Below, piece after piece: positions 1-6,339 of a DNA stretch of 7,532 bases. The notes below the pieces were generated by a model. That model was not told where the DNA came from. It was given only the letters and a program-made list of their open reading frames with translations, and searched no databases. Source of the DNA: an uncultured Thermomicrobia bacterium (GTDB taxonomy: Bacteria > Chloroflexota > Chloroflexia > Thermomicrobiales > JALYUS01); NCBI GenBank assembly GCA_937968015.1, contig CALBSO010000129.1, forward strand, positions 1 to 7,532, in the 5' to 3' direction. The position numbers and the translations under genes are program-made. Position 1 is the first letter of the stretch. Every line of letters begins with the position of its first letter.

Positions 1-1889
1 GTGCTGGCGGGGGCGCGCGGTTGCGCCTGTTGAGTCGCCTGCGCGGCATTCTTTTCGTCGTACTGAATAAACCAGTGCGCGATGCCCCGGAAGCGGTCGG
101 CGGGCGTGTCAATCGTGTCTGCCTCGACGCCATTGATGCTCTTGGCGATGGCGACGACATAACGCGGGTAATAGAGAACGACGGCGGGCACTTCACTAGC
201 GAAGAGGTCCTGGAACTGGTTGTAGAGGATTTTTCGCTCGGTCGGGTTCGTGGCGCGGCGGCCATTTTCCAGCAGTTGATCCGCCTCCGAGTCGCGGAAG
301 TTGGTGAAATTGTAGCCACCATCCGCCTGCGTCGAGTGCCAGAGGATATATGGGTCGGGATCGCCCAGGAGGCGGTCCCAGCCGTAGATCGCGGCGTCGA
401 AGCGATGCGGCTCCAGATAGGTGCGCTGCAAATCGAACGACGAGAGCGCCGTCTTGTTCACCTGCACATCAAAGCCGACCGCCGTCAGTTGCTGCGCGAC
501 GATCTGCGCGACCAATGGCCGCTCACCGCTCGAATTCGTGACGAGCGTGAAAGTGAGTTTCTGGCCGTTATTCTCCCGTGGCTGACCGGCGGTCGTCACT
601 TTCCAGCCCGCGTCATCGAGCGTCTTCCTGGCGAGGTCGGGGTCGAACGGATGCTTGGCAGTCTCAGTCTTGTACGCCCAACTGCTTGGATGGATCGGGC
701 CATCGCCCGCGATCCCCTGGCCGCCGAGCGCACTCTGGACGAGGATGTTCCGGTCAATCGCGTAACTGGCCGCCTGCCGCACGGCGCGGTCGGAGAAGAT
801 CGGCGACTGGAAGTTGAAAAAGAGTGCGGTATACGCGGCGATATTATACCCGTAGAACTGCCACGCGGCGTCCTTCTGGTTCGGATTGAGCGCTGTCGCG
901 GTTTGCGCGAGATTCTCAGGCTGAATATCCGCGAGACCGGTGACGCCCGATTCCTTCGCCTGCTTCACCACCGCGAGGGCTTGCTCGAAGGAGGGATAGT
1001 ACTGGAAGCGCAGTTCCTGCACGTAGTATGCCGCCTCGGTGATGACCTCGTAGTGCTTCTGCCAGAGCGTCAGGTCAATTGCAGGACCGTTCGGGTCGAG
1101 GTTGACGAAGCGGTACGGCCCTGTGCCGACGGGGCTGAGGTTGAAGGGCAGATCGCGTAGTTCCTCCGCCTTGATGCCACCGAGGAGATGCTGTGGCAGG
1201 AGGCCGAGCGTCGTGTAACTGAGGAAAGGGGCGTAGCGGTCGGTGAGCGTGAAGCGGACCTGATTGCCGCCGGGCAGATCCACCGTGACGGTGCGCCAGA
1301 AGTCCGCCAGCGCGGCATCGCCGGGGAAGTGCGGGTCCTGGATGAGATGAATAGTAAAGAGGACATCCTGCGGCGTGACGGGTTGGCCGTCGTGCCACGT
1401 CGCATTGTCGCGAATGTGGAAGGTATAGATTTTGCCCGCGGGATCAAGATCAATCTTGTCCGCGAGGTCGCCGTAGATATTGCCCTTGCCATCGAGTTTC
1501 GAGAGGCCGCTAAAGATCAGTGACGTGACATTTGGATCGGTCTCGGTCTCCGGCAGGAGCGGGTTGATCGTTGTCGGCACGCCACCGACGACCGCCTCCG
1601 TATATCGCCCGCCACGGATCGGGATTCTCACTTTCTGCGGCGGCTGTGTCGGTGCGGGCGTACCCTGCTGCGTAACCGGCACGGTCGAATTGACTGTCAG
1701 ATTGTTGGACGATCCGCGCCCGAAAATACCGACGCCGAGCGCGCCAACGCCGATCGCGGCGATAATCGCCAGCACGATGATACTCGCGGCCCGATTGGGC
1801 CGACGCGCAGCAGGCGGTCGCCCGGACGGGGGCCGTCGAGACGGGGGGCGATCTTTGGGTACATGCGATCGGTTGCGCGTTGCACTCAC
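1..1889 (-). CDS. ABC transporter substrate-binding protein, family 5 (peptide/nickel type), 3' end cut by window edge
   Basis: Extracellular solute-binding protein of the SBP_bac_5 (DppA/OppA/NikA-like) family, which delivers oligopeptides or similar ligands to an ABC permease. The frame is open for 629 codons and runs off the left edge with no stop. The N-terminus is basic and Pro/Arg-rich (about residues 1-34), then a single hydrophobic segment (about 35-56), then a Ser/Thr/Pro/Gln linker, so it looks membrane-anchored with the domain outside. Family hallmarks follow: a Gly-Gly-Arg-Tyr-Thr-Glu start, TTINPLLPE, a DGQPVTPQDVLFT segment, GTGPYRF, and later AVRQAASYAIDR. GTG at 1889 is the only start codon between an upstream in-frame stop and the hydrophobic segment; it lacks a clear Shine-Dalgarno and lies 13 bp after the secG stop, suggesting co-transcription. 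No permease or ATPase gene is visible. Family assignment is strong; the ligand cannot be read from sequence. Confidence 0.93.
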   Translation of the reverse strand, partial: MSATRNRSHVPKDRPPSRRPPSGRPPAARRPNRAASIIVLAIIAAIGVGALGVGIFGRGSSNNLTVNSTVPVTQQGTPAPTQPPQKVRIPIRGGRYTEAVVGGVPTTINPLLPETETDPNVTSLIFSGLSKLDGKGNIYGDLADKIDLDPAGKIYTFHIRDNATWHDGQPVTPQDVLFTIHLIQDPHFPGDAALADFWRTVTVDLPGGNQVRFTLTDRYAPFLSYTTLGLLPQHLLGGIKAEELRDLPFNLSPVGTGPYRFVNLDPNGPAIDLTLWQKHYEVITEAAYYVQELRFQYYPSFEQALAVVKQAKESGVTGLADIQPENLAQTATALNPNQKDAAWQFYGYNIAAYTALFFNFQSPIFSDRAVRQAASYAIDRNILVQSALGGQGIAGDGPIHPSSWAYKTETAKHPFDPDLARKTLDDAGWKVTTAGQPRENNGQKLTFTLVTNSSGERPLVAQIVAQQLTAVGFDVQVNKTALSSFDLQRTYLEPHRFDAAIYGWDRLLGDPDPYILWHSTQADGGYNFTNFRDSEADQLLENGRRATNPTERKILYNQFQDLFASEVPAVVLYYPRYVVAIAKSINGVEADTIDTPADRFRGIAHWFIQYDEKNAAQATQQAQPRAPAS

Positions 1890-1902
1890 CGTTGCGCCAG
1901 GC

Positions 1903-2124
1903 TTACTTAATCAGGCTGGCAACGAGGGCGACGATGCAGAAAAGGATCGCGAGGCCGATCGTGAAGCGGAAGAGCGACCGTTCGACTCCCCGGCGCGTCC
2001 GATACACGCTGGATTGGTCGCCGGTGAACGAGCCCGTGAAGCCGGACCCCTTCGTCTGCAAGAGGACGCAGACCACCAGCACAATGCCAAGAATCAACTG
2101 GATGAGCAAAACCGTATTCTTCAC
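1903..2124 (-). CDS. secG: Preprotein translocase subunit SecG
   Basis: Small accessory membrane subunit of the SecYEG translocon. From the GTG at 2124 the protein has 73 residues, the usual SecG size. It has two hydrophobic helices (about 4-23 and 54-72) joined by a polar Gly/Ser/Arg-rich loop. The first helix ends in LLQTKGSGFTG, matching the SecG pattern VLLQ-x-(G/S)-x-G, and the loop contains SSVYRTRRGVE, a form I associate with Chloroflexota SecG. An in-frame start farther upstream (2250) would add about 42 residues with no SecG character and would lie upstream of the best promoter, so 2124 is preferred. A purine-rich AAAGGG lies 13 nt before it, longer than ideal. It is followed after 13 bp by the solute-binding protein gene. 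Confidence 0.9.
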   Translation of the reverse strand: MKNTVLLIQLILGIVLVVCVLLQTKGSGFTGSFTGDQSSVYRTRRGVERSLFRFTIGLAILFCIVALVASLIK

Positions 2125-2196
2125 AGCCCGGTAACAACCCTTTCTCACGCGCCACGCACCACGCACAGTGTGGTTCATGCACTCCCACCGTGCGGC

Positions 2197-2225
2197 AGCA
2201 TACCCCGATGCCGTCTTCTGGTCAA
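2197..2225 (-). promoter_or_regulatory. Sigma-70-type promoter for secG
   Basis: Reading on the minus strand, a -35 box TTGACC (2225-2220) and a -10 box TATGCT (2202-2197) are separated by exactly 17 bp. The match is 5/6 at -35 and 4/6 at -10. It would give a leader of roughly 65 nt before the secG GTG at 2124 and is the only convincing promoter I find in the gap before secG. Confidence 0.6.
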
Positions 2226-2259
2226 GCGCGGCATCGCATCGGATTACCAAAACTTTTCG

Positions 2260-2279
2260 CCCAATGAGGTAAGATTGGG
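2260..2279. repeat. Short inverted repeat upstream of the secG promoter
   Basis: CCCAAT and ATTGGG form a perfect 6-bp inverted repeat around an 8-bp centre, about 35 bp upstream of the -35 box of the secG promoter. It has no T-run on either side that would make it a terminator. It could be a regulator site or chance; nothing in the sequence decides. Confidence 0.25.
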
Positions 2280-2291
2280 GAGAGGCTTTTG

Positions 2292-2438
2292 CTAAATTGA
2301 AAACAGCGGCCCCGATCGGGCCTCCTTCTCGTTCCCGGGCCGTGCCACGATGAGCATTACCATCCCTCGCCAGATCCGCTTCACATCCGGTGCGGCATTG
2401 CCCGCCCGTGACTTGTCCGTTTTCCTTTGACGCGGCAT
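2292..2438 (-). CDS. Possible small ORF, 48 residues, doubtful
   Basis: An ATG at 2438 opens a 48-codon frame ending in TAG. A GGAGAAG lies 9 nt before the start, a fair ribosome binding site, and the frame begins 27 bp after the stop of the TlpA-like gene. The product would be basic at the N-terminus with a short hydrophobic patch in the middle (GMVMLIVA) and ends in PLFSI. I recognise no family, and its 3' end overlaps the terminator-like hairpin, which argues against it. The rest of the 2125-2465 interval contains the hairpin, an inverted repeat and the secG promoter, and I see nothing else there. Confidence 0.2.
   Translation of the reverse strand: MPRQRKTDKSRAGNAAPDVKRIWRGMVMLIVARPGNEKEARSGPLFSI
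2299..2322 (-). terminator. Weak terminator-like hairpin downstream of the TlpA-like gene
   Basis: On the minus strand GGCCC and GGGCC pair as a 5-bp all-GC stem (2322-2308, 5-nt loop), followed closely by GCTGTTTTC. The position, between the end of the redox/metal gene train and the secG promoter, is right for a terminator. The short stem and interrupted T-run make it weak. Confidence 0.35.
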
Positions 2439-2465
2439 GACGTTGTTCTTCTCCACCGTGTCGGA

Positions 2466-3068
2466 CTATGGCAGGATCGCTTTGAGTTCCTGCGTCGCCG
2501 TTGCCTTGTCCACGGGCTGTTGCAGCACCCGGCGCACGATGCCTTGGCGATCAACGAGGATATTGGAGGGAAAGTTTTGGATGCGGTAGGGGCCGATGTC
2601 GCGGCTGCCATCGTTGAAGACGAGCGTCGAGGTCAGGTGGAGATCGGCAAAGAACTTCATGCCGTCACTCCGGTTATCTGCGGTATTGAGAGAGAGGAGC
2701 ACGAGATCGGGGTGGCTGACCTGCTGTTCCCGGTAGACGGATTCGAGATCGGGCATTTCGCTGCGGCACGGCCCGCACCAGGACGCCCAGACATTGATCC
2801 AGACCGGGTGTCCCGCGAGGTTCGCCATCGTAAAGGGCGCGCCGTTTGCGTCTGTCAGTGGCAGGGCCGCGAGCCGGTCACCGACCTTGGGGAGTGTGGC
2901 GCCGGGATCGGTGAGGCCACCCCCGCCATTCTCCCGGTTGAAGAGGAGGATGCCCGCGATGATGGCGAAGACAAGGAACAGCGTGATTCCCAACTGGACA
3001 CGGCGCGGCAAGGAGCGAAGCGACGGTACCGTCTCGGGCGTTGTCGCATCGGGTGTCGGGTCAGCCAT
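2466..3068 (-). CDS. TlpA/ResA-like membrane-anchored thioredoxin
   Basis: Thiol-disulfide oxidoreductase of the TlpA/ResA/CcmG group, acting outside the cytoplasmic membrane, for example reducing cytochrome c haem sites or copper-site cysteines. The 200-residue protein has a polar N-terminus, one membrane anchor (about 25-43), a Gly-rich linker and a thioredoxin fold. The catalytic WCGPC is at 97-101 inside NVWASWCGPCRSEMP, with the cis-proline side at NFPSNILVD (about 165-173). A GTG at 3086 is in frame, but AAAGGA sits 9 nt before the ATG at 3068, so 3068 is chosen. It lies 43 bp after the ccdA-like gene, and the pair makes a plausible electron-transfer chain in which CcdA reduces this protein. 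Class is certain; the specific target is not. Confidence 0.92.
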   Translation of the reverse strand: MADPTPDATTPETVPSLRSLPRRVQLGITLFLVFAIIAGILLFNRENGGGGLTDPGATLPKVGDRLAALPLTDANGAPFTMANLAGHPVWINVWASWCGPCRSEMPDLESVYREQQVSHPDLVLLSLNTADNRSDGMKFFADLHLTSTLVFNDGSRDIGPYRIQNFPSNILVDRQGIVRRVLQQPVDKATATQELKAILP

Positions 3069-3077
3069 ACCGCATCG

Positions 3078-3083
3078 TCCTTT
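3078..3083 (-). promoter_or_regulatory. Ribosome binding site deciding the TlpA-like start
   Basis: AAAGGA lies 9 nt upstream of the ATG at 3068 and inside the coding stretch that would exist if the upstream GTG at 3086 were used. This favours the shorter 200-residue product. Confidence 0.6.
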
Positions 3084-3111
3084 CACACGGTGTACTGGAA
3101 CAGAACGTTAT

Positions 3112-3957
3112 CTACGAGACACCGGGAAGATTGATTACCGGCGCGAAACGGGCAAGCCGTGAAAAAGTGTCGGTGAAGAGCATGATGCCGATCATGATGA
3201 GGAAGAGTCCGCTCACCAGGGAGACGGCATTGTAGTAGCGGTTGAGGCGCCAGAGGCCACCCCGAAGGCGATGGAACAAGAGGCCGATGACAAGAAACGG
3301 CACACCGAGGCCGAGCGAGTAGGTGAAAAAGAGGATACCCCCGTTGGCCGGTTGGCTGCCGACGACGCCGTAGATGCCGGTGAGGATCGGGCCGATACAT
3401 GGCGACCAGCCCGCCGCGAAGAACACACCCACGAGATAGGACCGCAGGACTGGTAGCGCAAGGCCCCGCAACGGATGGAAGACCACCGCACCGATACTCC
3501 GTTCGCGCTGCTGCGGAGAGATTGGGCCTGCCATTATCCCGAGCCGATTGCGCTCTGGCACAAGTCGGGGGAGTAACGGATGCATACTGATCGTTCGGTG
3601 CAAGAAGGGAATCTCCACAAGCCCGGTGGTGTGCAGGCCCATGAGGATGATGACCAGCCCCCCGATCCAGCGGACGTACCCCTGCGCAACCTGGACATTG
3701 CGCAAGACTTGCCCAACAGCGATCCCAACGACCGTGAAGACGGTCGAGAATCCGAGGACAAACGCTATGGCGTGCAGCAGTACCCCGCGCCGCGCCGATA
3801 CATGTTCCGGCGAGACAGCAACACCGGCGAGGTGACCAAGATAGCCGGGGATCAAGGGAAGGCAGCAAGGCGACGCAAAGGAGAGCAGCCCGCCGATAAA
3901 GGCGAGCACGATGCCCACAAGCAGCGGCGTCTCTTGGAGTCGGATCGACAGGATCAT
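3112..3957 (-). CDS. ccdA: CcdA-type cytochrome c biogenesis / thiol-disulfide transporter
   Basis: Polytopic membrane protein of the CcdA/DsbD-beta family, which moves reducing equivalents from cytoplasmic thioredoxin to extracytoplasmic thioredoxin-like proteins. From ATG 3957 it has 281 residues, about six hydrophobic helices in two homologous halves. The redox cysteine motifs are FASPCCLPLIPGYL (Cys31, with an extra Cys32) in the first half and GWSPCIGPILTG (Cys187) in the second, the arrangement expected for the redox pair. It is longer than a typical CcdA of about 240 residues because of a basic/polar segment at about 118-168 between the halves. The start at 3957 lies 10 bp after the stop of the upstream gene; an in-frame ATG at 3986 would overlap that gene and has no ribosome binding site. 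The following TlpA-like gene is the likely partner. Confidence 0.93.
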   Translation of the reverse strand: MILSIRLQETPLLVGIVLAFIGGLLSFASPCCLPLIPGYLGHLAGVAVSPEHVSARRGVLLHAIAFVLGFSTVFTVVGIAVGQVLRNVQVAQGYVRWIGGLVIILMGLHTTGLVEIPFLHRTISMHPLLPRLVPERNRLGIMAGPISPQQRERSIGAVVFHPLRGLALPVLRSYLVGVFFAAGWSPCIGPILTGIYGVVGSQPANGGILFFTYSLGLGVPFLVIGLLFHRLRGGLWRLNRYYNAVSLVSGLFLIMIGIMLFTDTFSRLARFAPVINLPGVS

Positions 3958-3967
3958 CTCTCGCCGC

Positions 3968-4339
3968 TCAATTGGCAGATATGCCATTGGTTGCGACGGA
4001 TGCCAGATCGCGTTCGCGCGGCTGATCACGCGCAGTTTCCAACTGTGCGATCTCGCGGGCGATGGTTTCGTGCCGCGCCTTGAGTTGCGCAAGTTGCTCC
4101 TCACGCGTGCCCGTAATCCGGCTGGGCCCGCTCGCCTGCGTGGGCGGCTGTGTGACAGACTGGCCGCCCATACTTCCCATCCCGCGCATCATGAAGATCA
4201 TCGAGAGCGGGCACACCGCCAGCAGCAGGAGCGGCACCGCCGCGCCGATCAGGTTCGGCGCCACCGCCCAGACACCCAGCCCCACGACGCCGAGCCCGAT
4301 CACGACCTTCCAGTTTATGCACAAACCGAACATCTTCAT
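3968..4339 (-). CDS. Small membrane protein with C-terminal coiled coil, DUF2933-like (paralogue 1)
   Basis: A 123-residue protein. The N-terminus CINWKVVIGLG leads into a hydrophobic segment (about 11-29) ending in AVAPNLIG, then a second (about 32-50) with LLLLAVCPLSMIFMMRGMG. A Gly/Met/Pro/Gln linker follows, then a charged heptad-like stretch (about 78-103, EEQLAQLKARHETIAREIAQ) likely to be a coiled coil. The CPL plus Met-rich end of the second helix resembles DUF2933-type small membrane proteins that I associate with metal-resistance neighbourhoods; that family link is from memory. GGAGG sits 8 nt before the ATG at 4339, an excellent ribosome binding site. The neighbouring gene at 4381 has the same layout, so the two look like a duplicated pair. 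Molecular role unknown. Confidence 0.8.
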   Translation of the reverse strand: MKMFGLCINWKVVIGLGVVGLGVWAVAPNLIGAAVPLLLLAVCPLSMIFMMRGMGSMGGQSVTQPPTQASGPSRITGTREEQLAQLKARHETIAREIAQLETARDQPRERDLASVATNGISAN

Positions 4340-4347
4340 CTCTCTAT

Positions 4348-4352
4348 CCTCC
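4348..4352 (-). promoter_or_regulatory. Strong ribosome binding site of paralogue 1
   Basis: GGAGG, 8 nt before the ATG at 4339, is the best Shine-Dalgarno in the window. It fixes the start of the 123-residue membrane protein. Confidence 0.65.
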
Positions 4353-4380
4353 GTTGATCACTTCTTGGACTCCTCGATCG

Positions 4381-4698
4381 TTATTGACGTACCCTCGCAT
4401 CGTCGGTACTGCGTCTGATCACTGATGATGCGGCGGCATGATCGTCGTGCGCTTCTGGCGACCCACTCTCTGCCGCGAGCCGAGTAATCTGCCCCTCAAC
4501 GTCGTCGAGTTGTGCGCGGAGGTTGGCGAGCCGCTCATCCGGGTTCAGGACGGGCGATGGCTGATTCGCGGGTACATCGCCCGCTTGGCCCTGCACCCCT
4601 TGCATCGGTGCGCCCTTCTTGCCGCGCATCATCCACATCATCAGGCCCATGCCGAGTGGGCAAGCCAGGAGGAGTAAGTAACCTACAAGGTTCTGCAT
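4381..4698 (-). CDS. Small membrane protein with coiled coil, DUF2933-like (paralogue 2)
   Basis: A 105-residue protein with one membrane helix near the N-terminus containing LLLLACPLGMGLMMWMMRG (about 8-26), a Gly/Pro/Gln linker, a probable coiled coil (about 54-76, ERLANLRAQLDDVEGQITRL) and a tail with several His and Asp residues (EAHDDHAA, about 82-89). The helix motif LLLLA-CPL-x-M and the helix-linker-coiled-coil order match the gene that follows, although this copy lacks the extra N-terminal helix. An ATG at 4707 is in frame, but AAAGGA directly abuts it; the ATG at 4698 has the proper 9-nt spacing and is preferred. It is 41 bp ahead of its paralogue and 106 bp after the DUF305 gene. 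Function unknown; the Cys/Met-rich membrane edge and His-rich tail could bind metal. Confidence 0.78.
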   Translation of the reverse strand: MQNLVGYLLLLACPLGMGLMMWMMRGKKGAPMQGVQGQAGDVPANQPSPVLNPDERLANLRAQLDDVEGQITRLAAESGSPEAHDDHAAASSVIRRSTDDARVRQ

Positions 4699-4707
4699 CG
4701 CTATCAT

Positions 4708-4713
4708 TCCTTT
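4708..4713 (-). promoter_or_regulatory. Ribosome binding site deciding the start of paralogue 2
   Basis: AAAGGA immediately precedes one in-frame ATG (4707) with zero spacing and lies 9 nt before the next (4698). The spacing supports initiation at 4698. Confidence 0.55.
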
Positions 4714-4804
4714 CGTGCATACCGTGCGTCATTCCGTTGAGGTGACCGGACCATTTGTCAGCCCGGCTCCTCACGATATTCGCCGCGCCCACCCGCGCTG
4801 TCGC

Positions 4805-5476
4805 TCAAGGGGTGATGCCGTACCAAACCTGCAAATATCCTTGCATCTCGGTGATCTCCGCCGTCTGCACGGCGATGATCTCCTTCGCCAGCCCCTTCAA
4901 CTCTGGATGCTGGGCGCTGGTGAGTGCGTCGTTTCCCATGTCAATGGCGCGCTGATGGTGCGGGATCATCATCTCCAGGAACATCCGGTCGGCGAAGTCG
5001 CCCTGCATCATCGCGCCGCCCATCATGCGGTTGCCGGTCATCATGCCGCCCATCATCCCGCCAGAGAGCGGTGGCGCGTTCGGGTACCATTGCTGTCGCC
5101 AGACATCCATCTGGTCGATCTGCTGCTGCTGCCCGATGACAATGCGCTGCCCCAAGTCGCGCAACTCAGGATGCGTGGATTGGCTGATCATCATCCGCAC
5201 TATCATGATCGCCATCTCATGATGCACGATCATCTCATCGAGGAAGCGGAGGTCGTAGGGGTCGCTCAAATTGCCGCCCCCCATCATCCCTCCACTCATC
5301 ATGCCATTGCCCATCATTCCGCGCGTCTGCGGCGGCCCCGGTGTATTGGTCGGTGTGGGGTTGAGGGACGTGATCGTCGCGTCCCGCGCCTGGACGATGG
5401 CCACAGTCCCCGCGAGTACCAATCCGATGAGGACGAGTGCGGCAATGCCGCGTATCAGTCGAGTGTTCTGTCCCAT
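4805..5476 (-). CDS. Secreted/anchored double DUF305 protein with methionine-rich linkers
   Basis: A 223-residue exported protein with an N-terminal signal or anchor helix (about 9-29) and a Thr/Pro linker. It contains two DUF305 (ferritin-like four-helix) repeats. The first has FLDEMIVHHEMAIMI (about 78-92) and HPELRDLGQRI (about 102-112); the second has MIPHHQRAIDMG (about 170-181) and HPELKGLAKEI (about 190-200). Each repeat is preceded by Met/Gly runs: three Met-Met pairs in 52-68 and four in 139-159. The HH pairs and Met pairs are typical of copper-binding extracytoplasmic proteins; CopM of Synechocystis, a DUF305 protein, binds copper. A longer frame extends upstream to 5659, but that part overlaps the DUF3105 gene and has no family character. 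ATG 5476 has GAGAGGAA ahead of it and starts at the signal sequence. It lies 52 bp after the DUF3105 gene. Copper binding is inference. Confidence 0.9.
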   Translation of the reverse strand: MGQNTRLIRGIAALVLIGLVLAGTVAIVQARDATITSLNPTPTNTPGPPQTRGMMGNGMMSGGMMGGGNLSDPYDLRFLDEMIVHHEMAIMIVRMMISQSTHPELRDLGQRIVIGQQQQIDQMDVWRQQWYPNAPPLSGGMMGGMMTGNRMMGGAMMQGDFADRMFLEMMIPHHQRAIDMGNDALTSAQHPELKGLAKEIIAVQTAEITEMQGYLQVWYGITP

Positions 5477-5528
5477 GAACGCGTTTCCTCTCCGTCGTGC
5501 GTTGCCGCAACCCACCTGCATTACCGCG

Positions 5529-6242
5529 TTATGGCACGTCCTCCGGTCCGTGATCAACGTAGGCGTTGTAGAACTGGAGTAATTGATCGCGATCGAACTG
5601 GTCGAGCGAGAGTTGCCGTTCCCACGCCACCGCCGTGATCGGGCTGTCCATGTGGTCATAGGGCGTGATGACGATCTTTACGCTCCCGTGCTTCTCCTTG
5701 GGGAAGGTTGCCATGATGTCGCGCAGTTGCGCTTCCGAGGGGGCGCCGGACGCCGTCGGTTTGTAGAGGATGACGACATAGCCATGTTCCAGGCTGTGTA
5801 CCCAGTTCCCCTCGGGGATCGCTTTGGCAGAGAACCCCGCCGACGCGGGCGACGGATAATGGTGGCCGCTCGCGGGCGGGTAATGTTTGAATGTGAGCGT
5901 CGAGCCGTCGGGCACATGGGATGAGGATCCTTCGCTGGCGACCTGCATCCCGATCGGGACGGTACCATTCCCCTGATGGGAAACAATGAGCACGATGCCG
6001 ACAAGGATCGCGACGCCGAGCACGGCTCCGCCAATGCGCGCAATCTCGCGTGTGCGCTGCTTGCGGGCACGGGCACGCGCCGCCGCTTCGCGTGCCGCTC
6101 GTTGCTGTACGCGGTGGGCCTCTTTGCTGCCGAGATCCGCCGTTTCGTCCTCACGCCAATTGCCGGCGCCGGGCGGCGTTTTTGGCTGCATGCCCTCGGG
6201 CTTGTTCCGTTGCGGGGCCGGGCGGGAACCAACCTTCGCCAT
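5529..6242 (-). CDS. DUF3105 family membrane-anchored protein
   Basis: A 237-residue protein with a long polar N-terminus that becomes a strongly basic Ala/Arg helix (about 41-68), one membrane helix (about 69-88) and an extracytoplasmic domain. The domain carries the DUF3105 signature: YPPASGHHYPSPASAG (about 121-136), then WVHSLEHGYVVILYKP (about 147-162), and the closing HGPEDVP. Conserved His residues (about 120, 127, 128, 149, 153) suggest a metal site, although no biochemical role is established to my knowledge. ATG 6242 has GGGAG 8 nt upstream; the in-frame ATG at 6257 has no ribosome binding site. It is followed closely by the DUF305 gene, in line with a shared operon. Family call is confident, function unknown. 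Confidence 0.88.
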   Translation of the reverse strand: MAKVGSRPAPQRNKPEGMQPKTPPGAGNWREDETADLGSKEAHRVQQRAAREAAARARARKQRTREIARIGGAVLGVAILVGIVLIVSHQGNGTVPIGMQVASEGSSSHVPDGSTLTFKHYPPASGHHYPSPASAGFSAKAIPEGNWVHSLEHGYVVILYKPTASGAPSEAQLRDIMATFPKEKHGSVKIVITPYDHMDSPITAVAWERQLSLDQFDRDQLLQFYNAYVDHGPEDVP

Positions 6243-6250
6243 CTCCTGAT

Positions 6251-6255
6251 CTCCC
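6251..6255 (-). promoter_or_regulatory. Ribosome binding site deciding the DUF3105 start
   Basis: GGGAG lies 8 nt before the ATG at 6242 and within the codons that would be translated from the alternative ATG at 6257, so it favours the 237-residue form. Confidence 0.55.
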
Positions 6256-6339
6256 ATCAGATGCGTCGTCGCTCTGCGAGACGCGACATCACTGCCCGCC
6301 GCAGATGCGCGGTCGGGTCGTCTCAGCGATGGGAAAGGA

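Noticed and set aside
21..1160. 379-codon open frame on the plus strand
   Set aside because: It is antisense to the solute-binding protein, whose motifs are clear on the other strand; the plus-strand product has no family features and is explained by GC-rich codon use.
2427..3134. 235-codon plus-strand frame
   Set aside because: Antisense shadow of the TlpA-like gene, which has an unmistakable WCGPC motif on the minus strand.
4980..5340. Recurring CATCAT-like plus-strand triplets as a possible DNA repeat or array
   Set aside because: They are simply Met and Gly codons of the two Met-rich linkers in the DUF305 gene, with no regular spacing or spacers, so not CRISPR or a tandem DNA repeat.
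4715..5638. 307-codon plus-strand frame rich in His
   Set aside because: Antisense of the DUF305 gene; the His richness is the reverse complement of Met (ATG/CAT) codons, not a His-rich protein.
5477..5659. N-terminal extension of the DUF305 frame up to 5659
   Set aside because: Overlaps the DUF3105 coding region, lacks signal or domain character, and the internal ATG at 5476 has a ribosome binding site followed by a signal sequence.
6268..6287. Hairpin (GTCGC/GCGAC with an inner 3-bp stem) before the DUF3105 gene
   Set aside because: No T-run follows and one base is bulged; without a further signal it is as likely chance as a terminator or leader element.
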